DNA of 64,000 nucleotides, taken from assembly GCA_041398745.1 (NCBI GenBank), contig JAWKUB010000007.1:124001-188000 (forward strand), given 5' to 3'. Under the pieces are notes generated by a model. The model was not told where the DNA came from and ran no database searches. It was given only the letters and a program-made list of their open reading frames with translations. Both the position numbers and the translations under genes were made by a program. The DNA comes from JACKHO01 sp041398745. Its GTDB lineage: Bacteria > Planctomycetota > Planctomycetia > Planctomycetales > Planctomycetaceae. Within the stretch, counting starts at the first letter, position 1, and each line of letters begins with the position of its first letter. This document shows positions 43,454 through 53,162 of the stretch, piece after piece.

Positions 43454-44638
43454 ATGGATCAACTCCAACTCGTTGCCAGCACTGCATTTGGGCTGGAATC
43501 TGTCGTTTCCCGTGAACTGCAGGATTTGGGCTACGAACCGCTCGGCCGGGAAGATGGCCGCATTCTGTTCGAAGGCCCTCCCTCTGCCATTTGCCGCACG
43601 AACATGTGGCTCCGTTCGTGCGACCGCATTGGACTGGTCATTGGAAACTTTACGGCCCGCGACTTTGACGAACTCTTCGACCAAATTGCGGAGCTTCCGT
43701 GGGAAGAATGGATTGGAGTCGATGACCAGTTCCCCGTGACAGCCAATGTTGTGCGTTCAAGTATTCGCAGCGCCGTCAACACACAGAAAATGGTGAAGCG
43801 GGCGATTGTTGAGCGGCTTCGCAAGAAATATACGCGGCACTGGTTCCAAGAGAGCGGTGCCGAGTACCGGGTGAACTGCGACATCCTGCGAGATGATGTT
43901 TTGCTGACCATCGACACCACCGGACCCGGCTTGCACAGGCGCGGCTATCGCCGCGATGCCGGAGAAGCCCCACTGCGAGAAACTCTGGCCGCAGCTCTGG
44001 TTCAGCTCAGCTACTGGCAGCCCGGTCGCTTTCTGATTGATCCCTTCTGTGGATCGGGAACCATTCCCATTGAAGCCGCCATGATGGGACGTAAACTTGC
44101 GCCCGGACGCAATCGCGTCTTTACCGCAATGGACTGGCGGAACATCTCACAGGACCTTTGGAAGGAAGCGCAAACGGAAGCCCGCGACCTCGCCCTCCCC
44201 AAACTTCCCGGACAGGTTTCCGGCAGCGACATCGACAAGCGTGCCATCACGCAGGCGTGGCGTAACGCCAACGACGCCGGAGTAGGTGGCGATTTGCAGT
44301 TCTCTGTACGCGACTTCGTCGAAATGCCGTCAAACCGAGACTATGGCATCATGATTGCCAACCCACCCTACGGGGAACGCATGGGCGACCGCGACGCTGT
44401 CCGCAAAATGCATCAGGACATGGGCGAGCTGTACTCAATGCTCGACACCTGGTCGTACTACATCCTCACGTCGGCTCTGTTCTTCGAAAAGCAGTTTGGC
44501 CGACCGGCCGACCGTCGTCGCAAATTGTTCAACGGCCAAATCGAGTGCACTTACTATCAGTACCTCGGTCCGCGTCCGCCGGAAGACTTTGATCATGAAA
44601 GCGAGCCCGGTTCTTCTGATGACGAAGCCGCCTCCTGA
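43454..44638 (+). CDS. THUMP-domain rRNA N2-guanine methyltransferase (RlmL-type)
   Basis: 394 residues. A THUMP domain (about 45-160) precedes a Rossmann methyltransferase domain with D-P-F-C-G-S-G-T-I-P-I-E-A-A near 195 and the catalytic A-N-P-P-Y-G-E-R near 297. This matches the N-terminal half (RlmL part) of E. coli RlmKL, which makes m2G in 23S rRNA; the RlmK half is absent. The C-terminal 20 residues are acidic and unstructured. First of a tightly packed RNA-modification operon: ten bases to trmL, then ksgA. Confidence 0.9.
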   Translation: MDQLQLVASTAFGLESVVSRELQDLGYEPLGREDGRILFEGPPSAICRTNMWLRSCDRIGLVIGNFTARDFDELFDQIAELPWEEWIGVDDQFPVTANVVRSSIRSAVNTQKMVKRAIVERLRKKYTRHWFQESGAEYRVNCDILRDDVLLTIDTTGPGLHRRGYRRDAGEAPLRETLAAALVQLSYWQPGRFLIDPFCGSGTIPIEAAMMGRKLAPGRNRVFTAMDWRNISQDLWKEAQTEARDLALPKLPGQVSGSDIDKRAITQAWRNANDAGVGGDLQFSVRDFVEMPSNRDYGIMIANPPYGERMGDRDAVRKMHQDMGELYSMLDTWSYYILTSALFFEKQFGRPADRRRKLFNGQIECTYYQYLGPRPPEDFDHESEPGSSDDEAAS

Positions 44639-44647
44639 TTCGCGCTC

Positions 44648-45118
44648 ATGACCGAACCACTATTGCACGTTGTTTTGTACCAACCTGAAATCCCGCCTAA
44701 CACCGGGAACATCGGGCGGAGTTGTCTGGCCATTGGTGCCAAGCTGTGGCTCATTCGTCCGCTGGGGTTCCAAATGGATGACCGTAACCTCAAACGGGCC
44801 GGGATGGACTACTGGCATTTGGTCGATTGTCAGGAAGTCGATTCCTGGGAACACTTGCAAGCCGAACTTCCCGGACGCCGCTTCTGGTTCCTGACGAAGT
44901 TTGCCAATAAACTGGTGTGGGAAGCCGAGTTCCAGCCCGGCGACGTACTGGTCTTTGGCAGCGAATCCCGTGGTCTGCCACAAGCCATTCACAACGAGTT
45001 CGCCGACCAATGTTTGAAACTCCCCATGCTGGATGACGTCCGCAGCCTGAACCTCGCCAGCACGGCCAACACCATTATGTATGAAGCGGTCCGACAGTTC
45101 GGTGGCCTGAATCCCTGA
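44648..45118 (+). CDS. trmL: tRNA (cytidine/uridine-34) 2'-O-methyltransferase
   Basis: 156 residues. A minimal SPOUT protein that methylates the wobble base ribose of tRNA-Leu. Markers: [13 protein letters not shown] near residue 12, F-G-S-E-S-R-G-L-P near 102 and [10 protein letters not shown] at the trefoil knot near 135. Length is typical. Embedded between two rRNA methyltransferase genes in one operon. Confidence 0.95.
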   Translation: MTEPLLHVVLYQPEIPPNTGNIGRSCLAIGAKLWLIRPLGFQMDDRNLKRAGMDYWHLVDCQEVDSWEHLQAELPGRRFWFLTKFANKLVWEAEFQPGDVLVFGSESRGLPQAIHNEFADQCLKLPMLDDVRSLNLASTANTIMYEAVRQFGGLNP

Positions 45119-45143
45119 GACATCCTCTCGCGAAATTCCGTAA

Positions 45144-46151
45144 ATGAACGAAGAATACGAAGAGCTCGACGACAACGAAGAACTCGATGATCAAGAAGAC
45201 CAGGACGAAGAAGAACTCTCCGAGCGTGAGTCGGAACGGCAAACGCGTTCGCGACTGAGGAGTTTGTTCGATCATCACGGCATGCGGCCGCGCGGAAAGT
45301 TGGGGCAGAACTTTCTCATCGACTTGAACATCATTGAGTTCGTCGTCGAAGAAGGCGAGCTCACCGAGCGGGATGTCGTGCTCGAAGTCGGGACCGGCAC
45401 CGGCGGCATGACGACGTTCATGGCTCAGTCCGCCGGGCATGTCATTTCGGTCGACGTCGACCAGAACATGCATCGACTCGCCCGCAGCGTCACCGATGGT
45501 TACGAGAACATTACGCTCATTACCCGCGACGCTCTCAAGAACAAAAATGCGTTCGCCCCGGAAGTGCTGGACGCCATTCGCGAACAACTTGCCGTCTCTC
45601 CGGACCGGCAATTGAAACTGGTCGCCAACCTTCCCTACAGCATCGCCACGCCCGTCGTCTCGAACCTGGTGGCCACCGATCTCCCCTGGACCCGCATGAT
45701 TGTCACCATTCAGTTCGAACTCGGACTTCGCATGCGCGCCGAACCGGGCGACTCGAATTATGGAGCACTCTCGGTCTGGCTGCAGTCGCAATGCTTCGTG
45801 AAAATGATCAAGAAGCTGAGACCCAACGTGTTCTGGCCGCGTCCCAAGGTCGACTCCGCCATTATGCGGCTCTCCCCCTACTACCAGAAGCGAGATGCCA
45901 TTGCCGACCGTGCGTTCTATCAGGACTACCTGCGACGCGCGTTCACTCTCCGCCGCAAACTGCTGCGTGGTGTGCTCTGTGGAATGTACCGTAAGGAACT
46001 CACAAAACCGCAGGTCGACGAAATCATGTCCTCACTTGGATTCGACGAAAACACAAGAGCCGAAGCCATGACACCCGACCAGCACGTGGAACTGGCCAAC
46101 CATTTGTACGCTGCCATCCACGGCACCCCGGTTAAGGAACTAGCCGAGTGA
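45144..46151 (+). CDS. ksgA: 16S rRNA (A1518/A1519) dimethyltransferase with acidic N-terminal extension
   Basis: 335 residues. KsgA dimethylates two adenines in helix 45 and checks late 30S assembly. After an unusual leader of about 45 residues that is almost all Glu, Asp and Gln, the enzyme begins at R-P-R-G-K-L-G-Q-N-F-L-I-D. It has E-V-G-T-G-T-G-G-M-T, V-D-V-D-Q-N and catalytic N-L-P-Y-S-I-A-T-P-V. The usual Q-K-E-V segment reads I-Q-F-E-L-G-L-R. The acidic leader is not part of the family core and may affect RNA binding. The stop overlaps the next gene start (GTGA). Confidence 0.93.
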   Translation: MNEEYEELDDNEELDDQEDQDEEELSERESERQTRSRLRSLFDHHGMRPRGKLGQNFLIDLNIIEFVVEEGELTERDVVLEVGTGTGGMTTFMAQSAGHVISVDVDQNMHRLARSVTDGYENITLITRDALKNKNAFAPEVLDAIREQLAVSPDRQLKLVANLPYSIATPVVSNLVATDLPWTRMIVTIQFELGLRMRAEPGDSNYGALSVWLQSQCFVKMIKKLRPNVFWPRPKVDSAIMRLSPYYQKRDAIADRAFYQDYLRRAFTLRRKLLRGVLCGMYRKELTKPQVDEIMSSLGFDENTRAEAMTPDQHVELANHLYAAIHGTPVKELAE

Positions 46152-46423
46152 ACATCAAAAAAGGGTTCCAAATCATTGGCCTCACTGCAGTCGCCTTCAC
46201 AGTCATCGGCGGCCTGCTGGGATACCTCATTGGCACCTATGCTCCCGGCTACTACGAGACAGTGTTCACCCTGCCGGAAGACGTCAACATCGTCACCCTC
46301 GGCACCGTACTGGGAATGACCCAAGGCCTCGTCGCCGGCCTCGTCCTGGGAGCGATTGTCGTCGTCTGCACGACGTGGTACGAAGTGAGCAAACTGAATT
46401 GGCGGGATGAGGATGAAGCCTGA
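46148..46423 (+). CDS. Small two-helix membrane protein
   Basis: 91 residues from GTG 46148, overlapping the ksgA stop by four bases, so it is translationally coupled. Two glycine-rich membrane segments (about 8-30 and 48-75) are separated by a short loop Y-A-P-G-Y-Y-E-T-V-F. The C-terminus is acidic (L-N-W-R-D-E-D-E-A). I do not recognise the family. It is the last gene of the RNA-methyltransferase operon, with no functional link obvious from sequence. Confidence 0.75.
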   Translation: MNIKKGFQIIGLTAVAFTVIGGLLGYLIGTYAPGYYETVFTLPEDVNIVTLGTVLGMTQGLVAGLVLGAIVVVCTTWYEVSKLNWRDEDEA

Positions 46424-46997
46424 GTCCCCGTAGTCGCTGCGTGCTACTCAATGAGTCAAGATGGGTTTACTGTGCTTACGTGTATTTCATGGCTTCGGAC
46501 TGAGGGCAGCCACAATGAGCTTAGAATTCGAGACTAGGCCATTTGCTATCAGAGAATGGCAGATTCCAACTGAGTTGCAGGCCTCATTTGAAGCAGAACC
46601 AAGGTCTCGGATGCACGCGTGGTCCTCAACTACCAACCGTTCGATCAGGTTGTCGATCTTCTTCTGCCGATTGACCCAAAACTGCCGACACAACCCGCGC
46701 AAGAAAGCATCAACATTCGAAATGCTTAATCACACAAACAAACTCGACTTTGGCTTATCTTCATGCCAATGGCGTTTAGCCTGCATGACAGGCAACGTTG
46801 CGAACGCGTCAAATGCGGTTGTTGCTTGGGGGGGGGACATTGAGTGGCTCGAAGCCTGACATTGTGATTGTGAATGGACTACGCCTATTATGACAGTGAA
46901 CGTCTCTTCGAAGCTTGCGATTGATTGCATCAGGAACCGTGTTCGAAGCAACATGGGCAAGCCAGTTTTCTGATGATAACACCATACTCCCCGACAA
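46424..46997. other. Intergenic region
   Basis: 574 bases. Open frames on both strands (plus 46461-46859, minus 46730-47272) lack ribosome-binding sites and have unlikely composition. A run of nine G lies near 46830. No hairpin with a T-tract seen. Confidence 0.5.
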
Positions 46998-47705
46998 ATG
47001 ACGGACAAGACCGTTTCCGCCGATAAAGGTTTTAAGCCGCCTGATGACAAGAACGAGCGACCGCATCCGGCCGTGGCGGTTTTGGCTGGATTCATGTTGG
47101 CGTTCGTCTTGCTGGGATGCTGCGTTTGCGGTGGCGGGGCCTGGTGGTTTCGTCCGCAGCTCAATGATGACGATGAACTCGTTGATCCTCTGACGCAGGA
47201 TATTGTGGATATCGATATCCCCAAGTCATTTGTGCCCAAAGGAACGATTACTTGGAACGTCGCATTCACCATGTGGGTGCGCGGGGCGTACTACGAGTTG
47301 CTTGCGGGCGATGGTGTCCTGTCAATTGTCGAGGTCCGGAGTCGGTTTCGGGCAGAGGAAGATGTGCGACAGCACATTCGAAAGACGCTCCTCGAAAAGG
47401 GGGGCGGCGGTTCGGAACTTGTCATTGATGATTCGCTGACGACGCAAAAGTTGTACGACATTCGCGGCCAGGAAGTGCCGTTTCTGTTTCAAATTGGGGA
47501 AGACCGTACTCGTCGCGACCATCGTTACCACATTATTGAAGGGGTCTTTGACGGGAAGAACGGCGAGGTGCTGATTTCACTCCGGATCGATGATGACAGC
47601 TGGAGTGAACCGGAAGTTGAGACTCTGCTGCAGTCACTGACGAGCCAACCAGAAGACGAAGTCGTTGCTGGTGATGAGCCGACGCCCGCAGAGCCCGTGC
47701 CTTAA
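46998..47705 (+). CDS. Single-pass membrane protein of unknown function
   Basis: 235 residues. Residues 1-23 are polar, then one membrane helix (about 24-50) with C-C-V-C-G-G-G near its outer end. An alpha/beta domain follows (about 70-215), containing I-D-I-P-K-S-F-V-P-K-G and two charged strands, then a Glu/Pro-rich tail. The layout (short cytoplasmic part, anchor, outside domain) is common in planctomycete genomes. Not recognised. Its stop overlaps that of the convergent yqgE-like gene by four bases. Confidence 0.75.
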   Translation: MTDKTVSADKGFKPPDDKNERPHPAVAVLAGFMLAFVLLGCCVCGGGAWWFRPQLNDDDELVDPLTQDIVDIDIPKSFVPKGTITWNVAFTMWVRGAYYELLAGDGVLSIVEVRSRFRAEEDVRQHIRKTLLEKGGGGSELVIDDSLTTQKLYDIRGQEVPFLFQIGEDRTRRDHRYHIIEGVFDGKNGEVLISLRIDDDSWSEPEVETLLQSLTSQPEDEVVAGDEPTPAEPVP

Positions 47706-48268
47706 TTCCAGTCGGGATGTTCGCAGTCGAGGTCGAGGAGGCGGTGGGAGACTTGGGCTGATTGATAGGCCAAGTCCCAGACTGCGTATGCGTCAGGAGC
47801 GAAAATGAGTGCTGATTGCGCGTCGACAGTCAGCCAGTCACCACGTTCCATTTCGCCTTCGAGCTGATTCGGCCCCCAGCCCGCGCAGCCACTGAATATG
47901 CGGAAACGGATGTCGCGTTCGTCATCAATGGTGGAGCGGATGACCTCTTCGAAAATGGCGGCACTGCTGCCCATGAACAGTCCATCCACAACGGGATTCT
48001 CTGTGGGGTCGAGTTCCTGCGAGTCGTGAATCATGAAGAGCGCGGCAGGTTCGACAGGGCCGCCGGTGTAGACAACGTCTTTGCTTTCCTGGAGGTCGAA
48101 GTGCCCTTTGAGGGCTCGAGCCACAGTGGTGGATGATGGTTGATTCACGACCAGTCCCATGGCTCCGTCGGGCCCATGTTCCACCATGAGCACGACCGAT
48201 TTGAAGAAGTTGGAATCCTTCATTTTCGGGACTGCGATGAGGAACTTGCCTCGGAGTGAGTCGCTCAT
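47702..48268 (-). CDS. YqgE/AlgH family protein
   Basis: 188 residues. Signature motifs: G-K-F-L-I-A-V-P near the start, F-F-K-S-V-V-L-M-V-E-H-G-P-D-G-A-M-G-L-V-V-N-Q-P split across residues 22-45, Y-T-G-G-P-V near 68 and G-C-A-G-W-G-P-N-Q-L-E near 130. Biochemical role is not settled; AlgH was named for an effect on alginate genes in Pseudomonas. Length is normal. Single gene, converging on the membrane protein at 46998. Confidence 0.93.
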   Translation of the reverse strand: MSDSLRGKFLIAVPKMKDSNFFKSVVLMVEHGPDGAMGLVVNQPSSTTVARALKGHFDLQESKDVVYTGGPVEPAALFMIHDSQELDPTENPVVDGLFMGSSAAIFEEVIRSTIDDERDIRFRIFSGCAGWGPNQLEGEMERGDWLTVDAQSALIFAPDAYAVWDLAYQSAQVSHRLLDLDCEHPDWN

Positions 48269-48386
48269 GTGGTCAGGAATGCTGGGCGGAACTGGTTATC
48301 ACAGGCTGTATTCTAAGCGGCGAGGGGAATTCGAGACAGGTGACATTTTCCTGCTGCCCGCGATTCACCGTCAGTCAGTCAGGTAT

Positions 48387-49787
48387 TTAGCGTGTGGAGG
48401 TTGCCTCGATTGCCAGCGGATCCAGTTGCCGACTCACTTCGGACGCAATGTCTTCTTCGACGTCGGGGTGCCAAGGAGCGGGAAGGCCGTAATAGACCAT
48501 TGCTCCACCACCTTCGTATCCGCCTTCGGACAGGACGCGGCGTGATGGAATGTATGCCATGACGTCATTCGAATAGCCCGCGACCCAAATATGGGTATCG
48601 GTATCCCGGTCCGTTGCCAGGTCCTGCTTCAGTCGGAGTGAGAAATCCACGACCACTTCGCCTCCCAGGAAGACCCAGGTGATTTCATTCCCCAGTTTCC
48701 AGACGCCGACCGGGTAGGGATAGGTCGGGGAAAGCGGCTGGCCGGCCTGGACTTGTTTGAGCAGGGTCTTGGCTCGTGAGGCGACATACACGTTGGAGGA
48801 TTCTGCGTCGCTGGTGAGCGTCTCGGTACTCGGGAGTGCGTCGAATTTCAGATCGATTTCGTTGTAGTTCGTCGTCAGTATTGAGGGGATCGATCTCATT
48901 TTTCCATTGAGCACCTTGATGACAGCATCACCCAGTTCGACACCATATTGACGGGCGAATTTGACCTCGCGGCGTGGCAGGGGATTTTGATCGGCTCCGC
49001 AACCTGCCCAGTACATGGCGAGGCAGCCTGGAATTTGGGATTCAATGTGTTCCTGGGCGAACCCGGCGTAATCACCGGACCATTCGAAGCTCGACAAGGT
49101 GGTGTTGTGGCAAGCGTAGCCAAAAATGAGGGCTGTGGTTTTGCCGTTTTGTGAGACGTGAAGGACGGGGACAGAGTGATCCACGGGGCCGAGGAGCGTT
49201 CCATCGATTCGTCGCTGCGGGACTTCCTTCTCGGGGTTGTTGCGTCGGTTAGCCGCAAAGGAGGCGGTGCCGGAGCCCCAGTCAACAGTTGCCGGGGCAA
49301 GACTCGACGCTGCCATTTCGGTTGCAGCAACAATTTGTTGTTTGAGGAACGTTGCATACTCGGAAACCAGCTGCTTGTCCTCCGGGGCCAGGAGTTCCTC
49401 ATGCATGGGGCGCAGATTTCCCTGGACAACCGGGCCGGTATGTGTGTGCGAGGTGTTGAGCGCAATTTCCTCTCGTTTCAAGCCGAAGTTCTTGCCGAGT
49501 TGTTCGACAATGTCGGCACTGAGTGTTCGGTCAATTCCGACAAGGTCTAGGGTGATGAGCAGGGCGCGGTGGCCATTCTCGTCTTCGAGCAGACAGGCCT
49601 TGGCCCAGAGGTCCGACAGTTTCCCCTCGGCATGCTTGCCTCCGCGGCTTGCATATCCTGCCATGGGCATAGGGGCCTGCGGGGTAATGTTGGCTTTCCC
49701 TGTTCCAGCTTTCCAATCGGCCCATGCCTGGCCAGTCGCCGAAAACAGCCACAGAACGGTGAAGATTGTCAAGAAAATCCTGGTCAT
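48387..49787 (-). CDS. Exported neutral/alkaline ceramidase-family protein
   Basis: 466 residues with a signal peptide (about 1-23, ending Q-A-W-A-D). The N-terminal region matches the catalytic domain of the family: G-x-G-K-A-N-I-T-P, P-M-A-G-Y-A, L-D-L-V-G-I, then N-T-S-H-T-H-T-G-P with zinc-binding His near residue 107. G-Y-A-C-H-N-T-T-L later supplies another metal ligand. Many planctomycete members lack the C-terminal Ig domain and probably act on substrates other than ceramide. The active Ser motif of true ceramidases cannot be placed with confidence. Confidence 0.85.
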   Translation of the reverse strand: MTRIFLTIFTVLWLFSATGQAWADWKAGTGKANITPQAPMPMAGYASRGGKHAEGKLSDLWAKACLLEDENGHRALLITLDLVGIDRTLSADIVEQLGKNFGLKREEIALNTSHTHTGPVVQGNLRPMHEELLAPEDKQLVSEYATFLKQQIVAATEMAASSLAPATVDWGSGTASFAANRRNNPEKEVPQRRIDGTLLGPVDHSVPVLHVSQNGKTTALIFGYACHNTTLSSFEWSGDYAGFAQEHIESQIPGCLAMYWAGCGADQNPLPRREVKFARQYGVELGDAVIKVLNGKMRSIPSILTTNYNEIDLKFDALPSTETLTSDAESSNVYVASRAKTLLKQVQAGQPLSPTYPYPVGVWKLGNEITWVFLGGEVVVDFSLRLKQDLATDRDTDTHIWVAGYSNDVMAYIPSRRVLSEGGYEGGGAMVYYGLPAPWHPDVEEDIASEVSRQLDPLAIEATSTR

Positions 49788-50107
49788 TTCGTCAATCGTT
49801 GGTTGGGGAGGGGCGTAATCTGGGGGAGGGGAGGAGTAAAATTGGTCTCCGGAACTCCCTTTGGGGGAAGCGACACCATATGATGTTCGCAGTCTAACTG
49901 ATTTTCCGGCAGAGGGTTGTGAGATTCTTCCGGAAGTGGCCTTCGCGATGAAAATTCAATTGCCGAGCACTTGCGAATTGGTGACTCGCCGGGCTACAAT
50001 CGCCGACTCGAATTTTTCTGCGCCATTCTTGCAGACCGCGAGACATTGTGTTTTGCCCGGTCTTTTGGCGTTTCAGTATTTGCGAAAACAACACACAGAG
50101 TGCGGAA
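49788..50107. other. Intergenic region upstream of the ribosomal protein block
   Basis: 320 bases between the divergent ceramidase-like gene and rpmJ. It includes the candidate promoter listed next; otherwise nothing is evident. Confidence 0.5.
49971..50000 (+). promoter_or_regulatory. Candidate sigma-70 promoter for rpmJ-rplQ
   Basis: TTGCGA (49971-49976), an 18-base spacer, then TACAAT (49995-50000), about 108 bases before the rpmJ ATG. The -10 box matches five of six consensus bases. Not proven. Confidence 0.4.
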
Positions 50108-50224
50108 ATGAAGGTTCGTTCAAGCGTTAAGCAGATCTGCGAGCACTGCAAGCAGGTGCGCCGCAAAGGGCGGATCTACATCATTTGCTCTGCTAATCCC
50201 CGTCACAAACAGCGTCAAGGATAG
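50108..50224 (+). CDS. rpmJ: 50S ribosomal protein L36
   Basis: 38 residues, [20 protein letters not shown] then [18 protein letters not shown]. Zinc-ribbon form: C11, C14, C27 and H32 in the C-x2-C-x12-C-x4-H pattern. L36 binds 23S rRNA late in assembly. First gene of the rpmJ-rpsM-rpsK-rpoA-rplQ block. Confidence 0.95.
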   Translation: MKVRSSVKQICEHCKQVRRKGRIYIICSANPRHKQRQG

Positions 50225-50294
50225 TTTGGCTGCTGAGTTTGTGTTTTTGGAGTTTCCTGGCCATTTGGCCTGACGAAGAAGTTTGGAGTCGTTC

Positions 50295-50681
50295 ATGCCC
50301 CGCGTATTGGGTGTTGACATCCCTAATGACAAGCCGACTTACATTTCCCTTCAGTATCTGCACGGTTTGGGGCAGGTTAAGGCTGTGGAAGTGTGTCGCA
50401 CTTTGGGTCTGCCGTTGAATCGTCGTGCACGCGACTTGTCGGATGACGACATTCAGCGGATCAACGGTTTGCTCGACGGTACTTATACTGTTGAGGGCCA
50501 ATTGCGTCGCCAGACCGCTGAGAACATCAGTCGGTTGAAGAGCATTCGTTGCTATCGCGGCGTTCGCCACGGTCGGGGATTGCCCGTTCGTGGTCAGCGA
50601 ACACAAACAAACGCTCGTACCCGTAAAGGTGCCCGTAAGACGGTCGCTGGTAAGAAGGGCGTGAAGGACATGCGTCACTAG
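50295..50681 (+). CDS. rpsM: 30S ribosomal protein S13
   Basis: 128 residues from ATG 50295 (MPRVLGVDIPNDK). S13 sits in the head of the small subunit and contacts P-site tRNA and S19. Family features: a helical N-terminal domain with Y-L-H-G-L-G, and the conserved basic tail R-G-L-P-V-R-G-Q-R-T-Q-T-N-A-R-T-R-K-G near residues 90-110. Normal length. The ATG at 50295 is preferred over the upstream in-frame start because MPRV is the family start. Confidence 0.97.
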   Translation: MPRVLGVDIPNDKPTYISLQYLHGLGQVKAVEVCRTLGLPLNRRARDLSDDDIQRINGLLDGTYTVEGQLRRQTAENISRLKSIRCYRGVRHGRGLPVRGQRTQTNARTRKGARKTVAGKKGVKDMRH

Positions 50682-50765
50682 GCCGAATCGTTTCCTTCTG
50701 CTGTGGGAAGTGTGTTTCGTCGCCATTTGTGCGCTATTTGAAGTCAATGATTTGGGAGAATCCCT

Positions 50766-51155
50766 GTGGCTAAGGCCAAGCAAGGTGGAAAAAAGCGAAT
50801 TCGTCGTAACGTGACTCGTGCCGTCGCGCACATCAAGTCAACGTTTAACAACACGCACGTCACAATCACTGACACGAATGGTGATGTGTTGTGTTGGGCA
50901 ACTGCCGGTACGGTCGGGTTCAAGGGGTCACGGAAAAGCACCCCGTTTGCTGCGCAACGTGCTGCAGAAACCTGCGCCGACCGTGCTCGCAAGTTCGGTG
51001 TTCGTGAAATGGACGTGCGGGTTAAAGGACCTGGTTCTGGACGCGAGAGTGCCATTACAGGTTTGCAGGGTGGTGGACTGTCGATCAAATTGATTGAAGA
51101 TGTGACTCCGCTGCCACACAACGGATGCCGCCCACGTAAGCGTCGCCGCGTGTAG
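50766..51155 (+). CDS. rpsK: 30S ribosomal protein S11
   Basis: 129 residues from GTG 50766, preceded by GGGAGAA. S11 forms the platform of the 30S subunit near the mRNA exit. Recognised by [36 protein letters not shown] and the terminal [12 protein letters not shown]. In most bacteria rpsD follows; here it is absent and rpoA follows after 153 bases. Confidence 0.97.
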   Translation: MAKAKQGGKKRIRRNVTRAVAHIKSTFNNTHVTITDTNGDVLCWATAGTVGFKGSRKSTPFAAQRAAETCADRARKFGVREMDVRVKGPGSGRESAITGLQGGGLSIKLIEDVTPLPHNGCRPRKRRRV

Positions 51156-51308
51156 TCTGTCTGCCCGAAGTTTGGCCATCGCTGGCTTTTGTGGTGGCGT
51201 TTGAATATTGTTTCGGCACGACTTAGTGCCATTTGAATACGCTGCTGAATTGCGTTTTCAGAGTTGTTCAAATTCCTTTGTGTTGAAGTAAATTGGGGGG
51301 AATGCAAA

Positions 51309-52325
51309 GTGCGTATCCGTTGGAGGAATTTGGAGCTTCCTAGCCGCGTATCTCTTGAGCAGGGAACGGCTTCGGGAACTTACGGGGCATTTGTCGCCGA
51401 GCCGTTTGAACGCGGGTTTGGTCACACAATTGCGAACAGTTTGCGACGAATTCTGTTGTCTAGCCTTGAGGGGGCAGCAGTAACTCGCGTGAAAGTGGCC
51501 GGCATTCAGCACGAATTCACAACCATTCCAGGTGTTGTGGAAGATGTCACCGACATTTGCCTCAACCTGAAGTCGCTGGTTGTGAAGAATCATGCCGCGA
51601 CCAACAAAATTCTGCGAATTGAGCGTCACCAGCGCGGTGTTGTCACCGGTGCTGACGTTATCACCGATGATCAGGTTGATGTGATCAACAAGGATTTGAT
51701 CATCGCCACGATGACCGATGACGTTCCCCTGAGCATGGAACTGACCGTTGAAAATGGTCGTGGCTATCTGCCAGCCGTTGAAACACACGAAAAGCTGCCT
51801 GAGCTGGGTGTGATTCCCCTCGACGCAGCATTTTCGCCAGTGACTCGGGTTCGTTACCGCGTGGAAGACACTCGTGTCGGTCAGCGTACGAACTACGACA
51901 AGCTGACTTTGGAAATTTGGACGAACGGTACGATTAAGCCTGAAATGGCACTCGTGGAAGCTTCCAAGATTCTGCGGAAGCACCTCAATCCGTTCATCAA
52001 CTACCAGGAACCTGGTCCCGAGTTGCCGCCTGAAGCGGGACTCAAAGGGATGCTGGAAGCAACGGGTTACTCACCTATCGATTTGGAACTGGAAGAGAAA
52101 CTCAACCAGAGCCTCGCTGAACTGAACCTGTCGGTTCGGGCAACAAATTGCCTGGAATCGGAAGGGATCAACAGCGTTCGGGATTTGGTGACCCGTACGG
52201 AAGATCAACTGTTGCAAGTGCGTAACTTCGGTGAAACCACTTTGGTCGAAGTTCGCGATGCCTTGGGAAGCCTCGGTTTGCGGTTGGGTATGCGGCTGCC
52301 AAGCCGTTCCAGTGCAGGTTTCTAA
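51309..52325 (+). CDS. rpoA: RNA polymerase subunit alpha
   Basis: 338 residues from GTG 51309, with GGGGGGA about seven bases upstream; the frame extends 15 codons further without support. The N-terminal assembly domain (about 1-230) has [21 protein letters not shown]. The C-terminal domain (about 255-338) binds UP elements and activators, with [11 protein letters not shown] near residue 292. The linker is longer than average. Between rpsK and rplQ, as usual. Confidence 0.97.
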   Translation: MRIRWRNLELPSRVSLEQGTASGTYGAFVAEPFERGFGHTIANSLRRILLSSLEGAAVTRVKVAGIQHEFTTIPGVVEDVTDICLNLKSLVVKNHAATNKILRIERHQRGVVTGADVITDDQVDVINKDLIIATMTDDVPLSMELTVENGRGYLPAVETHEKLPELGVIPLDAAFSPVTRVRYRVEDTRVGQRTNYDKLTLEIWTNGTIKPEMALVEASKILRKHLNPFINYQEPGPELPPEAGLKGMLEATGYSPIDLELEEKLNQSLAELNLSVRATNCLESEGINSVRDLVTRTEDQLLQVRNFGETTLVEVRDALGSLGLRLGMRLPSRSSAGF

Positions 52326-52386
52326 GGCTGTCGGTCAAATTGGAAAACACGTCCCGGTTGGCGGGATTTGAAGGTGAGTCAAAGTC

Positions 52387-53076
52387 ATGCGTCATCGAGT
52401 TAAAGGCCGGACTCTCGGTCGGAATGGTAGTCATCGTAAAGCGATGTTTCGCAATATGGCTGCGAGTCTGATTAAGACACTCCGCATTGAGGAAGAGCCA
52501 AGCGTAGGTAGTGCCAAGGTTTCTGGCCGCATTGTGACAACTGTTGCGAAGGCTAAGGAACTGCGTCCGATCGTGGAAAAGCTGGTGACTCTGGCCCGGA
52601 AAGCTGTTAAGCACGAAGAGGCTGCCAAGGAGTTTGCCACCGCAGAGGCGAAGAACTCTGAAGGTTGGAAGGCATGGCGGTCCTCGGACCAGTGGCAGAA
52701 GTGGTCGGCTGCGATTGCTCCGGCTGTGGCCATGCGTCGTCGTGCGTTCTCTGCATTACGCGACAAAGAGGCCGTGAGCATTCTGTTCGCTCAGCTGGGA
52801 CCACGCTTCCTGGAACGCGATGGTGGTTACACCCGAATCATCAAGCTGGCAAAGCCGCGTCTGGGTGACGCCGGGGTTCAGGCGATTATCGAATTCGTTG
52901 GAAACGAGCGTGATCGTGTAAAACGTGGTGCTGATCGCGTGGCTCCTGCTGTTGTCGATTCACCGGCTCCGGCCGCAGCCCCTGAAGAAGAGCCCGTCAA
53001 AGACGCTCCAGAAGCGAGCGCTGAAGCAGCAGAAACGACGGGTTCGGAAGAAGCTGCCGCCAGCGAAGAAGAATAG
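52387..53076 (+). CDS. rplQ: 50S ribosomal protein L17 with insertion and acidic C-terminal extension
   Basis: 229 residues, against about 120-130 usually. The core begins [13 protein letters not shown] Trp/Lys/Ala-rich insertion of about 30 residues ([15 protein letters not shown]) breaks the domain near residues 80-115, before the conserved L-G-P-R-F-x-x-R-x-G-G-Y-T-R-I. After the core, about 50 residues of Ala, Glu and Pro form an unstructured acidic tail. L17 lies by the exit tunnel, so the extensions could be exposed on the ribosome surface. A terminator follows. Confidence 0.93.
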   Translation: MRHRVKGRTLGRNGSHRKAMFRNMAASLIKTLRIEEEPSVGSAKVSGRIVTTVAKAKELRPIVEKLVTLARKAVKHEEAAKEFATAEAKNSEGWKAWRSSDQWQKWSAAIAPAVAMRRRAFSALRDKEAVSILFAQLGPRFLERDGGYTRIIKLAKPRLGDAGVQAIIEFVGNERDRVKRGADRVAPAVVDSPAPAAAPEEEPVKDAPEASAEAAETTGSEEAAASEEE

Positions 53077-53162
53077 TCTTTACGACTTTTTGTCAAAATT
53101 GCATACTGAAGTGCCCGGAAGACCGTTGCGATGGAATTCGCGACAGTCGGGTAACGCTGAAG

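Noticed and set aside
43454..44638. Possible DNA (adenine) methyltransferase because of the N-P-P-Y motif
   Set aside because: The THUMP domain and the G-E-R following NPPY place it with RNA guanine methyltransferases.
46730..47272. Minus-strand open frame of 180 codons
   Set aside because: Half of it is antisense to the membrane protein at 46998 and the rest has poor composition.
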